Shown here: piece by piece, positions 49,232 to 61,300 of the stretch
Numbering within the stretch: position 1 is the stretch's first letter
Layout of the letters: each line of letters begins with the position of its first letter
DNA from: Cunninghamia lanceolata
Taxonomy: Eukaryota; Streptophyta; Pinopsida; Cupressales; Cupressaceae
Direction: 5' to 3'
DNA length: 64,000 nt
Assembly: GCA_027924645.1 (NCBI GenBank)
Contig: BSBN01001251.1
Span: 2,542,001 to 2,606,000, forward strand
Notes under the pieces: model-generated
What the model was told of the DNA's origin: nothing
The model's input: only the letters and a program-made list of their open reading frames with translations
Database searches by the model: none
Translations under genes and position numbers: made by a program

Positions 49232-49612
49232 AAGATATATAGGCCGACTATGCCACAATATAGAGGCTGACTATGCCAAGATATATAGAGGTCGACTGTG
49301 TCAAATGTATAGGCAGATTGTGCCTAAATGTAGAGGCCGACTGTGCCAAGAGATATAGAGGCCAATGGTGTCAAATGTATAGGCTAACTGTGCCAAGAGA
49401 TATAGAGGCCAATGGTGTCAAATGTATAGGCCGACTGTACCTAAATGTGTAGGTTGATTGTGTCAAAATATATAGGCCGACTGTGCCAAGAGATATAGAG
49501 GCTGACTATGTCAAATGTGTAGGCCGACCATGTCAAAATGTGTAGGCCGAATGTGCCAAGAGATATAGAGGCCAATTGTACGAAAAGTTATAGAGCCCGA
49601 CTATGAAAAGTA
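49232..49612 (+). repeat. Minisatellite in the chromovirus 5' LTR
   Basis: About a dozen irregular copies of units of 20-25 bp that alternate 'TATAGGCCGACTGTGCC', 'AAGAGATATAGAGGC' and 'AAATGTATAGGC'. About five units keep the hexamer GCCGAC. Others are decayed by C/T or G/A changes to GCTGAC or GTCGAC. The same array is in the 3' LTR (57827-58188). Confidence 0.85.
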
Positions 49613-51069
49613 TAGGTTGACATTGTAGTGGGTGGACTGCGAAATAAAACCATGCTTTGGTTGTAGAAATTTAGTATGGGCCGATGGCAGACTTAAGAGA
49701 GACCTCAGAGAAGTTCGTTTGTCTTAAACAAAGTATCCTTCACACAACAATAGCTAACTGAGAAGGCATAGAGTGTGTTTGAAAGCTTAAAATGCTAGTT
49801 AATGAGTCGAAGTCACTGTGTAGGAGCACTTGACATTAGACCACTATTTTCAAGAATATAAAGAAGAATGAGTTGTTTTTAGATGCTATTCTAGAGTTAT
49901 TCTAAACTATCTATATCTTAGTCTTGTAGAGGAATAATCTTTAACCCAATCCTAGGCTAAGAATAGCCACAGGATTGTCGAGAGATATACTCACTATGGC
50001 GATGAATAGTCATGATATATAGATTATTTTGTTATTTTGGAAATCTCTTTTGATATACATGAGGAAGTGTATTCAATTTGTAGGTTTATGAAGTTATAGT
50101 TTATCTTTGACAGATTATGAGTCGAATGATTATATTCTTAGATTAAGATAGATAGTCTTTAATCGTTAAACCCGATGGCTTAAATGTCAAAATCTTGCAT
50201 GCGTAGAAGAACACATATGAGCATGGAAATAGGTAGACAAGTCATTGAGTAGATGACAGGACGTCATAGACCCGTGATTGCAAGGATGCAAAGAGGGGCT
50301 CAATGTATGATACATAGTCACCCAAGCTCTCACTTTAGACTTGTCAAGATGACTAGTAGATAAGGGATTATGATATGTCTTTAAGCCCAATATGGTATAA
50401 GCAAGTCGAAAAGAATTATTATATATATGAATTGAGAAATAAGAATAGTGTCTCCAAGTTGAGAAAAGAGTGAGTGAACATACGACTATATATTTATATG
50501 AGACTTTGGCTAAAGTAATGCAAAAGTCATTGCTTGCATTGTCAGTTCATGGTGTACTAGATAGTTGAACAATCAGAATGGGTCATACATAGCTAGAGCT
50601 AGACTAGAGTTGTAAACCTGATTGTCATTAGCTAGGACACATCACTAGTTCTCAGATGGCATAAAGAATCAGTTGATTCTCATTATCTATTACCCTGTGA
50701 AGGGAAGGGCCACTTCCAGTAGGAAGGTGTGCAGGGGACCATCGGTCTGTGTTTGGAGGAAAAGCACCAAGGTGATGCTCTCTCTCTCTCTCTCCTGTAG
50801 TTGACTGCTAAAAGACTTGTGAACAGGAACACATTACTTATTTTGTAAATGATATTGATAAAATTGTAAGTCGTAAGAAATACGACCATTTGATAATATG
50901 TGAAATTTTGTTAGTCACATGTGAAGCGACCATCTTTTGAATATATGCATTGTACTTGAATTTGTAAATGTAATATCTTTGATTACAAATAATTTATAAA
51001 AAAAATAAGTGAGATTTTTGCTTTAATTGTGTTTAAGGATTTCTAATATTCTGGTTGGGATGTTTCACA

Positions 51070-51081
51070 TGGTATCAGAGC
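51070..51081 (+). other. Primer-binding site (initiator-Met) of the chromovirus
   Basis: TGGTATCAGAGC, a perfect match to the complement of the initiator tRNA-Met 3' end, with no gap after the LTR. Confidence 0.95.
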
Positions 51082-51175
51082 TACCTGGTTCAACACTTGG
51101 ACCTTGGATCTCATTGCGAGGTTTCGCAAGATTGGCAAGATATGCTAATGATAAAACATTTGTTCTTGTGCCAGA

Positions 51176-51592
51176 ATGGCAGGAAATAGGACAAGAAAGC
51201 GAGCCAAAAAAATAAAACTTAGTGAAATGCCTAAGATCACCATTAAGAAAGAGCCATCTCTTGACCCAAAGATGAAAGAAACAATGAGTTATGCAAAGGA
51301 AGCTTGGATCACTGATTTTGAAAGACTAGTTGATGCACTCAAACGCATTTGCCTGGAGAGGAGGAAACGAATTAAGGAGGCAAAAAGATTGCGAACCCCT
51401 ACTATTGCTAATATTAGTAAATCATCTACTCATTGTGACATGCCTTTTGGGTGTGGTCAGGATGCACCTATTATGGGTCAAGAGGTGTTGAAGGAGCACT
51501 CACAAGTACAATCACCTACTAAGTTTGTGTTACTCAATTCTGACGGAGAGGAGGAACCTGAGGAAATTCTTCTGTCAAAAAGTGATATATAG
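51176..51592 (+). CDS. Pre-gag ORF of the chromovirus, unrecognised (138 aa)
   Basis: An intact ORF between the primer site and gag. The product has a basic N-terminus (MAGNRTRKRAKKIK), a central Lys/Arg/Glu-rich helical part and an acidic tail (DGEEEPEE). It ends in TAG. It has no recognised domain. It may be the first part of gag separated by an intron (a T-rich stretch and AG precede GTGTGGTAATG at about 51802) or by decay, or an accessory protein. It is the longest unbroken ORF near the element's 5' end. Confidence 0.45.
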   Translation: MAGNRTRKRAKKIKLSEMPKITIKKEPSLDPKMKETMSYAKEAWITDFERLVDALKRICLERRKRIKEAKRLRTPTIANISKSSTHCDMPFGCGQDAPIMGQEVLKEHSQVQSPTKFVLLNSDGEEEPEEILLSKSDI

Positions 51593-51794
51593 ATATTTCT
51601 TTTACAAAAAAAAGAGAAGATTTTTTTTGTATTTGAATAAGGATGTAAAAATCTAGAAAGTGAATAAAGTAAAATTTTGGCTTTTTGAGTAAGCAAATGT
51701 TTAAGTGATGAATCTATGAGTTTCTGTATTTATGAACTTGTACTTTTCTGATAGTGTATCAAAAAGTTACATGTTTTGATAAATTTCTCTGCAA

Positions 51795-52940
51795 ATGATT
51801 AGGTGTGGTAATGTTATAGAACATACTGGAAACCAACCTGGAGGGAACCCGAATGGCCTAGATCTTGAGAACAATCCCATGGCAAAATTAGATCAAATTT
51901 TGTTAGTTCTAAATGAAACAAAAAGAAGATTGGAAACCTTGGAACATGAAGTTAGAGTGGGAGAAACCAATCAAGAACACTACTCTGAAGGAAGAGAAGA
52001 ATCTGGTTTTCATGGTGAACCAAGAGTAAATAATCAAGACTCATTAATTCATAATGAGGCAAAAACTCGTCTTACAAGTGAGCTACCCCGAGATATGAAG
52101 AAAGCTATACCTCCTAAGTTCGATGGAACGATGAGTGGAGATGCAACCGAGGCTTGGCTAATAGAGATAGAAAAATATTTTGAGATAAAAAATTATTCTG
52201 AGATCACCAAAGCTGTATAGGGAGCATACTAGTTAGTTGGAGAAGCATCCACGTGGTGGATGAACAAGAAAATGGAATTAGGATTGAGTTCCTTAAGTCT
52301 AACTTAGGATCAATTTGTGGTTATGTTCAGGAAAAGGTGGTTGCCCCAACTTTACTTTGATAAGAAATTAATAGATTTCCAAAATCTGCGTCAAGGAGAT
52401 ATGTCTATCACTGAATACTGAGAAGAATTTACCAGATTATTGAAGTATGTGCCACAATATCAGAAGGATGAGAGATTTAGAATAAGGAATTTTATCATGG
52501 GCTTGAATGCTTAGATTGGCAGAGAAGTGGATGTCCATGGACCCACAACAATGGATCAAGTCTTTGAGAAAGCCATCAAGCAAGAGCAAAAGCTCAAATC
52601 TATATCTATGTATCGAGAAAGATCTTGAAAGAAATTTAACTGGAGTCATCCTTTGACATCCTTCAAAAAGAGAAACATGAATCAGGAATCCAGAGAAGAA
52701 CCGTGGTAAAAGTTCTAGATTTAACAAAAACAAATCCAAGAATGGAAACAAGGATTTTAATCCTAAAAAGAATGATGACAATTCCAACCAATCTTCAAGA
52801 AAGAGAGGTCCTCTTGGAGGGTGTTTCACGTGTGGGGGAGATCATTATGCTAACCAGTGTCCCATGAAGAGTCAAGGGAATTCTTATGGAGGCAAATATT
52901 TACCTTCACAGCAAACGACTTTTCAACAAAGAACTCATGC
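51795..52940 (+). pseudogene. Chromovirus gag with CCHC-like zinc knuckle (decayed)
   Basis: The ATG at 51795 opens a frame with a coiled-coil start (DQILLVLNETKRRLETLEHE), then the retrotransposon-gag capsid region (about 52100-52560: 'PPKFDGTMSGDATEAWL', 'YFDKKLIDFQNLRQGDMSITEY'). The zinc knuckle, C-F-T-C-G-G-D-H-Y-A-N-Q-C, is at 52822-52860. Stops occur at 52218 and several more (TAG at probable Gln, TGA at probable Arg), with a frameshift near 52680. The family assignment is firm; the protein is dead. Confidence 0.85.
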
Positions 52941-55900
52941 TGCTCTTGATAGTCATCAAGCTAAGTATCAGGTTACTCCTATTGAAACCACATGTACTCT
53001 TTTTGGAACCCCAATTTATATTCTTATAGATACAGGAGCAACTGAAAATTTTGTGCACCCTAGAATACATGATAAAATGTCTAGGAAAGCTAGTTTCATG
53101 GCTAATTCATGGACAGTAGAGTTTGCAAACCAGTCAAGAGCTCAGGTAGAGCAATGCTGGTTTGAAGCCAGATTAACCCTACCTACTTTTTTCCATAGAG
53201 GTCAACCTATATGTAGCACCTCTAGGATCCTATGATGTCATTTTAGGGATGAAATGGTTATCTCAGCATAAGGCAAAAGTTGATTGTCTTTCCAAAATAG
53301 TAGAATTCCTAGATGATGATAGGAATGTTGTCCTTATCTAAAATTTTCAATGAGAAATGAAAATCAGACAAATTTTCGCAATGCAATTGCAAAGAGCAAA
53401 ACGGAAAGGATGCCAGATGTTTGTAGTTAAAATGGAGGAGGTGAAAGATGAAGTGAAGAAGGAACTCAAGGAAAATTCTTTTGAAGTGTACCCTTTTCTC
53501 CATGATTTTTAGGATGTGTTTATAGAAGACCTTCCAAGTCTGCCTCCAAAAAGAGTTTTTGATTTTGCAATAGATATTATTCCTAGTTCTGAACTGGCGT
53601 CCAAAGCACCTTATTAGATGACTACTCCTGAGTTGATGGAGCTAAAGGCTCAACTCCAAGAATTGTTGCAAAAATGATTGATTAGACCTAGTGTGTCACC
53701 TTGGGGAGCGCCAATGATCTTTGTTAAGAAGAAATATGACACTCTGCATCTTTGTATAGATTATCATATGCTTAACAAAGCAACGATTAAGAACAAGTAT
53801 CCTCTGCCACGTATAGATGATCTCTTTGATCCAATATGTGATACAACTGTATTTTCCAAGATTAACCTTAGGTCAGGTTATCATCAGTTGAGATTGAAGG
53901 AAGAAGACATTCACAAGACAACCTTTCGAACAAAGTATGGCATTATGAGTTCACAGTCTTACCTTTTGGTTTGACCAATGCTCCAACAACATTCATGAAT
54001 TTTATGAACAATATTTTCAGAGACTATCTAGACAAATTTGTTCTGGTCTTTTTAGATGATATTCTAATCTACTCTCGTAATGAGGAGGAACACCTTCAAC
54101 ACTTGTGGATAGTTCTGCAACGACTCAGGGAGCACAGACTTTATGGAAAGCTATCCAAATGTACCTTCTTTCAAAAAGAGGTGCAATACTTGGGTCATAG
54201 CTTATCAGCTAAAGGAATTTCTGTAGATCCTTCAAAGGTAAAGGCTATTATGGAATGGCCTACACCTAAGAATGTGCATGAAGTGCATAGTTTAATGGGA
54301 TTAGCAGGGTATTACAGGAAGTTTGTTTTGGACTTTGCTAGAATTGCCCATCCTATCACTTCCTTGCAGAGAAAAAGAAAGAGATTTGAATGGTCTGATA
54401 AGTGTGAAGAAGCTTTTAATATTCTTAAAAGGAAATTAACTTTAGCACCAATTCTTAAATTGCCAGACCTAGAGGGTCATTTTGTTGTTGTGATTGACGC
54501 TTTGGGAGAAGGGTTAGGAGGAGTGCTCATGTGAGAAGACCAAGTTGTGGCCTATGAATCTAGGAAGTTGCGACTTTATGAGAAGAATTGTGCCCCTCAT
54601 GATTTGGAATCAGCGGCAATTGTGCATGCTCTCCAAGTATGGAGGTATTATTTGTTGGGAAAGCAATTTAAACTAAAATCTAATAATTAAGGTTTGAAGT
54701 ACATCTTCACGCAACCTAACCTTAACATCCGACAAAGAAGATGGTTAGAGCTCATCTCTGACTATGATTTTGAGGTTAACTAAATTAAGGGTAAGAAAAA
54801 TTGAGTGGTTGATGCCTTGAGTCGAAGAAGGCACATATCAACAATAGTATCAATGCACTTTGATTTCAGAGCTCAAGTATTGAAGAATTTGATGGGTGAT
54901 GAATATTATGAGAAAATTTTGAAAGCTCTAACAGAAGATCCTCAAGATACAAGGTATGATGGATTTTATTTTGAACCTGATGGGTTATTGAGATTCAACA
55001 ACTGAATTTATGTTCCAAATCAGGGAGATTTAAGAAGAACTGTGTGGAAAGAAGCACATTCTGCACCATATTCAGGTCATCCTGGAGTGACAAAGTTGTT
55101 AGCTGATGTAAAACCCTTATATTTTTGGAAGGGAATGAATAATGATGCTGCAAGATTTGTAGCAGGTTGCCTAGAGTGTCAACAAGTTAAGGCTAAACAC
55201 CAGCACCCGACAAGAATTTTGTATCCTCATGACATACTTGAATGGAAATGGCAGGTTATTAGTATGGATTTTGTCCAAGGATTGCCTATGTACCACTATA
55301 AGCATGATGCTATTCTTGTAGTAGTGGATAAACTTTCTAAGGTAGCTCATTTTATACCTGGAATTTTAGAAAAGATAATTTCAGATAGAGATGCTCGGAT
55401 AACTTCAAGGTTTTGGCAAACCTTGTTCTTGGCTTTGGGAACACAACTGAATATAAGCTCAATTTATCATCCAAGAACAAATGGACAAATTGAGAGTTAA
55501 TTAATTACTAGAGGATTTGTTGAGGATGTATTGCATGGATCAACAGTATAAGTGGGAAGAGTATCTTCCACTAGTTGAATTTGCATATAATAATTCTTAT
55601 CATTCTGTAATTAAGATGGCTCCATTCAAAGCATTGTATGGTAGGAAGTGTCAAACTCCTATAAGTAAAGATGATCAAGAAAAGATTGGGATAAACTAGA
55701 GGATAAGATTTGTCTTGGGCCAGAAATACTTTCAAAAATGGAAGAGCAAGTAAAGATGATCAAGAAAAGATTGGCAGAAGAAAATGATAGACATAAAAGC
55801 TATGTTGATGCCAAGAGAATACCCCGACAATTTTCAGTAGGAGATAAACTTCTCTTGAGAGTTAAACCACATAAGATCCCAATTAAATTTGGAAAGTCTT

Positions 55901-56330
55901 CCAAACTAGCACCTAGATATGTTGGACCTTTTGAAGTCCTAGAAGTGGTTAATCCAGTTGCTTATAGGATAGCTCTAGCACCAGCCTACTAGAATGCATG
56001 ATGTATTCCATGTGTCACATTTGAAGAAATATATATCAGGATCTAGATCTAACCATATAAGTGATTGGAATGTTCTCTGGGTGCGGGACCCAGGGGTGGT
56101 CATGATTGATCCTCTCAAAGTGCTCGAGGTACGCAAGCTCCACCTACGTAACAAAGAGGTTACCTAGTGTAAGGTCCAGTGGGACCAATATTTGGAGGAA
56201 AATTCTATCTGGGAGGATTACAATGATATCTATCAAAAATTTCCACATCTTTTTATATAACATGATGTATAAGAACATGTTTGAAGTATTAATTTTTGTT
56301 TGGACATAATCATCGAGGATGATGATCTCT
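52941..56330 (+). pseudogene. Chromovirus pol: PR, RT, RNase H, integrase, chromodomain (decayed)
   Basis: Protease motif IDTGATENFVHP (about 53020). RT from about 53560; the frameshift near 53955 divides it just before '[10 protein letters not shown]', and the active site is VFLDD (about 54045). RNase H begins '[16 protein letters not shown]' (about 54480) with a TGA after it and runs to 'VVDALSR' (about 54805). The integrase has an HHCC-type zinc region (about 55050-55190) and core '[10 protein letters not shown]' (about 55258). An internal deletion joins HFIPG to KIISDRD (about 55350-55380), removing some 25-30 residues. The motif '[11 protein letters not shown]' (about 55470) keeps the Glu. 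The C-terminal region then leads to a chromodomain remnant (about 56100-56260). Stops are mainly TAG/TGA/TAA from C-to-T changes. Confidence 0.88.
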
Positions 56331-56343
56331 AAGGGGGGAGATA
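56331..56343 (+). other. Polypurine tract of the chromovirus
   Basis: AAGGGGGGAGATA-type run immediately before the 3' LTR, the usual plus-strand primer site. Confidence 0.85.
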
Positions 56344-58352
56344 TGTCAAACCCCATTTTTAAACTAATGTATTTATTTTCATTATTTTTGAGAAGACAAA
56401 TAATTAGTCAGAGAAAATATTATGATTAAAGTAATGATAGAAAATGAATTTGTTTTATATTAAATTATATGCAAAGAATAATTTTTTATGACATTATTAT
56501 TGATCATGTGGTTAAATGATGTAATGGACTAACTACCGTTGTGTAACTGAGGTGGATGTAGGAATAGTGTTGTTTTCCCTCCGATATGAGGAGAGAGAGT
56601 ATCACCATGGAGTGGATGCTAGATCATGTGAATACAATGATCCTTATGCCATATGGAAACATGCACACACATACTTAGTAGAGGATAAGTCAGATTTGGA
56701 TTAAGTCTTTATCCCTATGTCTTTGATTGTCTTAGAAATATTTGTGATTAATAGAGAGATTATGTTTATTCTTGTCAATTTATGTCATCGTTAAGATGAA
56801 GGTTTAAATCCTTTTCGTCATCATATAGAAACGTGGTGTATGCCTTTGGATGCCAAGTCGATGTGAGTAATCGACTAAACACGTTTAATTTTGATGATAA
56901 GATCTTAGTCGACTTTGCGAGAATTATCTGTTGATAATTGTGCTTACAAATAAGCATAATTAGCATTCGAGAGTATGCAATAGCGACATCTATTAGATAA
57001 CTGTATTATTATCTATTTTCATATTATTGTCTTGGTTAAAGGTCATGTTTGGTAGAGGTAAAAGTTTCTCTTTATTTCTCCTAAGCGCACTTCCTAGATG
57101 CTTGGGGAGTGAGGGAAGGAACAGTAGCTCCATACTTCCCACTTTTTTTGCATGTGAAGGATCTTGGGGGAGTGGAGAGAAATTCGTGGAAATGTAATTA
57201 CTATCTTCCCATAACTAAAGGTGAGTGGGATAAGTAGAGAAGAAGATAGGAATTGAGTATGCAAAGGAGGGCTTGTAGCTCAGGGAGCAGAGGACATATA
57301 GAAATGCAGGGCTAGTAAAGGTAGCGAGAAGGCAACGGTAAAGTTTAGACTGTATTATTATATAGGTAAGTCCACTGTATTCAGTAGAGTATGAAAAGAT
57401 ACATCTTCTTTGCATTTGATTAAGTCTACGAGTTTAAACATGAAAAGAGTTTTGATTAGATTGTCGATTGGCAAGTAGGCTTCTACGAAGCATAATGATA
57501 GTAAACTTGTTGTTTATCCTATATAGAGGATTATTTTCCTGTATCATTATACCATAACCTGGTAAGAGGAAGAGTTATATTAACTTTGTATAAATATCTA
57601 TTCCTTGTCTTATTTTAAATACTATAGGAAATGTAATACATATTGATATATCTATTTTAGAGAATCACCCAGCCGTGTCTTAAACATATATCATTTTCAC
57701 TATTATTGAAACACTATAGCTTCGGTGGTACAATAGTCAAAAGACCGTGTAACCACGCTAAGGACTTATGATATTGAAATGTAGGTTTATACGTATGGCA
57801 ACCTTAGTTTAGTCATGTTTAAGATATATAAGCTAACTGCGCCACAATATAGAGGCCGACTGTGCGAAGAGATATAGAGGCTGACTATGTCAAATATATA
57901 GGCCAATTGTGCCTAAATGTAGAGGCTGACTGTGCCAAGAGATATAAAGGCTGACTATGTCAAATGTATAGGTTGATTGTGCCTAAATGTGTAGGTCGAC
58001 TATGTCAAAATATATAGGCTGACTGTGCCAAGAGATATAGAGGCCGACTATGTCAAATGTGTAGGTCGACTGTGCCTAAATGTGTAGGCCAACTGTGTCA
58101 AAATGTGTAGGCTGACTGTGCCAAGAGATATAGAGGCCGATTGTACCAAAAGGTATAGAGACTGACTATGAAAAGTATAGGTCGACATTGTAATGGGTCA
58201 ATTGCTAAATAAAACCATGCTTTGGTTGTAGAAATTTAGTATGGACTGATGACAGACTTAAGAGAGACCTAAGAGAAGGTCATTTGTCTTAAACAAAGTA
58301 TTCTTCTCCCAGCAGTAGCTAACCGAGAAGGCATGAAGTGTGTTTGAAAGTT
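56344..58352 (+). repeat. 3' LTR of the chromovirus, first 2 kb (interrupted)
   Basis: Starts TGTCAAACCCC and matches the 5' LTR from 47745 to about 49790, including the TATA box (57589-57596) and the minisatellite (57827-58188). Similarity ends at 58353, where TGTAATGCCCC begins, after the AAGTT at 58348-58352 that is the likely target site. Confidence 0.9.
57827..58188 (+). repeat. Minisatellite in the chromovirus 3' LTR
   Basis: Partner of 49232-49612 with the same alternating units and partly different decay; a few units keep GGCCGAC. Unit order appears similar, with small copy differences. Confidence 0.85.
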
Positions 58353-61300
58353 TGTAATGCCCCGCCAAGAAACCCTAGAGAAAAACTCAACTAAGCAATG
58401 CAAAAGGGCAATTTTTTTTTTTAACAGAGAAATATCAACAATATGCAAATTATATTTATTTATAACATCTAAGTTAAGCTCTAACCTCTAGGGATTACAT
58501 GGTTGCATTACTAAATACTAACATGATCTAACTAATAACCATGGTTTGTTCTAAATCCAAATGCATCAAATGAATATACACACACATTATGTAATGCCTA
58601 CCCAAGAAAATATAACAATAAATAATTTAAATTAATAAGAACTAATGAATTTAACAAGATGATAGAAAACAATTTACAAACTTTGACTTAGAAAACTTTG
58701 TGATAAATATCAGAGTAAATCAACATTCATTGTAAATGAAATGTAAGATATAGATGTTTCAAATACATTTATACACATTTATCATAATACTAGATAATCA
58801 TCTATTCTCCAAGTGGAAAGGTACCTCCTTAGCTTCAGAGTCTTGCATGGCTTATATATCACAAACTGCACATCTAAGGAAACATTAGTTCTGCATAGTT
58901 ACTAATTACATAAAACAAATATCATTTACATAAAAAGACAAGCATAAGGCCCTAAGGGGCCGACCTAATGTCTCAGGGGCTCATCCATGATGGCCTTGCC
59001 TACGTACGTGTAGCGCAGAGACTCCGTAATTCAGGATAACTCGAACTCTATTGAAAGGATTACAACCAACATATTCCTTATTTGAACATCTAAATTTGGA
59101 TTGAATCACACCATTAAAGATGTTGGCTAAATAATTAATCATGATATAAACTGTTGTTCTTCATTCACATTTTAAATTAGAAATCCTCTAATGTTATGCT
59201 ACGACTTGACAATTATTCTAAACCTTGTCTAACATAGGAGACAAAACATTCATATTTGACTTGATTATAATTTATCATCTATTCTCTCCATACTTAAACA
59301 TTACGAAGGTACAACCTCATACCATAAGATGACATAATTGATATATTAAATAACATACTCTAAGCATATCCACTTAAAAGATTTAAAACCAATCTCCTAA
59401 TAACAGAGTTCATAAAAGATGTAATCAAATAAATTGTAACCATCAGTACAGGTGTGAACATAATTCTATTTAGAATGATGATAAATAATTCTACTAAATC
59501 TAAAAGTAACTTAATCCTCTTTCTAGGATGAGGAAATCATGCATTAATATAAAATAATATTAACATCAATAAAGAAAATTGATCTACCCTATCAGATTAC
59601 ACCAATTTTCTATAGAAACTCAAGACACAAAGGTAATCGATTTACCCTATAACATTTCACCATAACACTAATACTCTTGCCAAAGATTTCTAAAGTTCAA
59701 GGTTATAAAGAATGTCAAAATTATAGTAGCTAGACTTGAATACCAACCAAAAATAGGGTCAAAGCATTGATAAATACCATTACACTAATCAAAGAACATT
59801 ATTAATTAATTATTCATAAAATTATAAATCATGTTAAACTATCTCTTGCTCACTTAATTTCTTGATGTGCTTAATTTCCACAATGTCAAAATAACATAGC
59901 AGCCTGAGAAGTTTGATTTCACCTAGGATCTGTGTGGCATCAGACAAATGTTCAAAGACGTTGGCTATCATCTTAACTGATACTTTCACCAAGTTACCAA
60001 ACTGGGTATCCTGACTTCAAACACTTAAGAGATACAAGTCTAGTAGATAGAATATCACCCATCACTTATAAGAGAAAAGATTAGACACAAACAATAGATT
60101 CAAAGAGAGAAAATGAAACTCTTTAATCATGTTTGCCAAATCTAAATGTCAGGAAGGATTCCGAGTTAGGTTTTGATATTCTATTTTAACAAGGATATTG
60201 AATTGGATCCTCTGATTGACCTTAAAATATTAAGAATTATAATACCAAAGATAGAATGCCTATTATAAATTTCAGGACAAAGCTTCTTAAAGAAACATGT
60301 GAAGCAAACTTTAGAGATGAAATGTTTTTAATTGGTTTTCCATGTGCAAGGGTGATCACGAGGAATTCCACCTCAGGTCAAGATATTCTACTTTTACAAA
60401 GTCGCCTGACTGAGTACTCTGATTGACTCCAATCAAGTAAGAAATTCATGACCAAATATAGAATATCCAATACCAATTATAGGGCAAAGGCTCAGACATA
60501 AACACATAATCGAAATAATAAGAAGAGTTGATTAAATCAAGGTTGCCCAAACATCCCAAAATAATTCGACTTTGCAAGGAGAAATAAATTCAGAATAAAC
60601 TACTTAAATTCTTCCACGAAAGCTTAGCTTACTTTCACTACAATGAAAAAGAAAGTAACTCAACAAAGATTGAAGGACCTGTACGAAATCAACTTGTAAA
60701 ATGTCATAAGAGATTCGTCATGCAAGACTAAATTAATAGGTGCAGACATAAAATAGAAACATGATGCTCAATTGAAATTAAAAATTGAAACTGCTAAAAT
60801 AAAGGCTTTTAAAAATAGCATTGAATCTTCAGTAATAATGAAAGGGCATCCATCAAGACATAACATAAGAGGAATATAAAAAAGATGATGTTGCGACAGT
60901 CCTAGTATACAAGTATTTGAAAAGTGGAAGCATAATGAAGGCTCGCAAACCGTTTCATAGAATGCCTAAAAAAAACATCTTTCCATGGAATACAATTATT
61001 GTAGGTTTATACAGAAAAGTAGATTTGTTGAAAAGGCTTTAGAAACTTACAAGCAATTGCAATTAGCAATCAGAATGCAAGCCAAATCGACATGCATGTA
61101 ATATGTGGAAGCATAGACAAGGCACATGAACTGTTTTTGACAGAATATAGTAATAAAAAGTCATCTCATGGAATGAAATGATTGTAGGATCGACACAAGA
61201 TGGATTTGATAATACCTATAAGATTCATCATCTCATGCAATGTAAAGACTGCATGCTAAGCTGAAATTAGATTATCTTAAATTATTTAATACAAGTTTAA

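Larger units (their letters stand above)
47745..51069 (+). repeat. 5' LTR of the chromovirus (3.3 kb)
   Basis: It starts TGTCACACCCC and ends GATGTTTCACA, followed at once by the primer site. It includes a TATA box TATAAATA (49011-49018, conserved at 57589-57596 in the 3' LTR), a minisatellite (49232-49612) and a short CT microsatellite (50778-50794). Small ORFs such as 48405-48608 and those on the minus strand are not supported. Confidence 0.92.
47745..58352 (+). mobile_element. Ty3/gypsy chromovirus (decayed; 3' LTR interrupted)
   Basis: 5' LTR 47745-51069, primer site immediately adjacent, a pre-gag ORF, gag, pol with chromodomain, polypurine tract (56331-56343), and the start of the 3' LTR at 56344. 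The 3' LTR follows the 5' LTR closely until 58352 and is then interrupted by a TGTAATGCCCC insertion. The missing part corresponds to about 49800-51069 of the 5' LTR and lies beyond the window or is lost. Coding regions carry many stops and frameshifts. Confidence 0.9.

Noticed and set aside
50778..50794. CT microsatellite as a regulatory site
   Set aside because: Too short and too common to assign a role; recorded only in the LTR entry.
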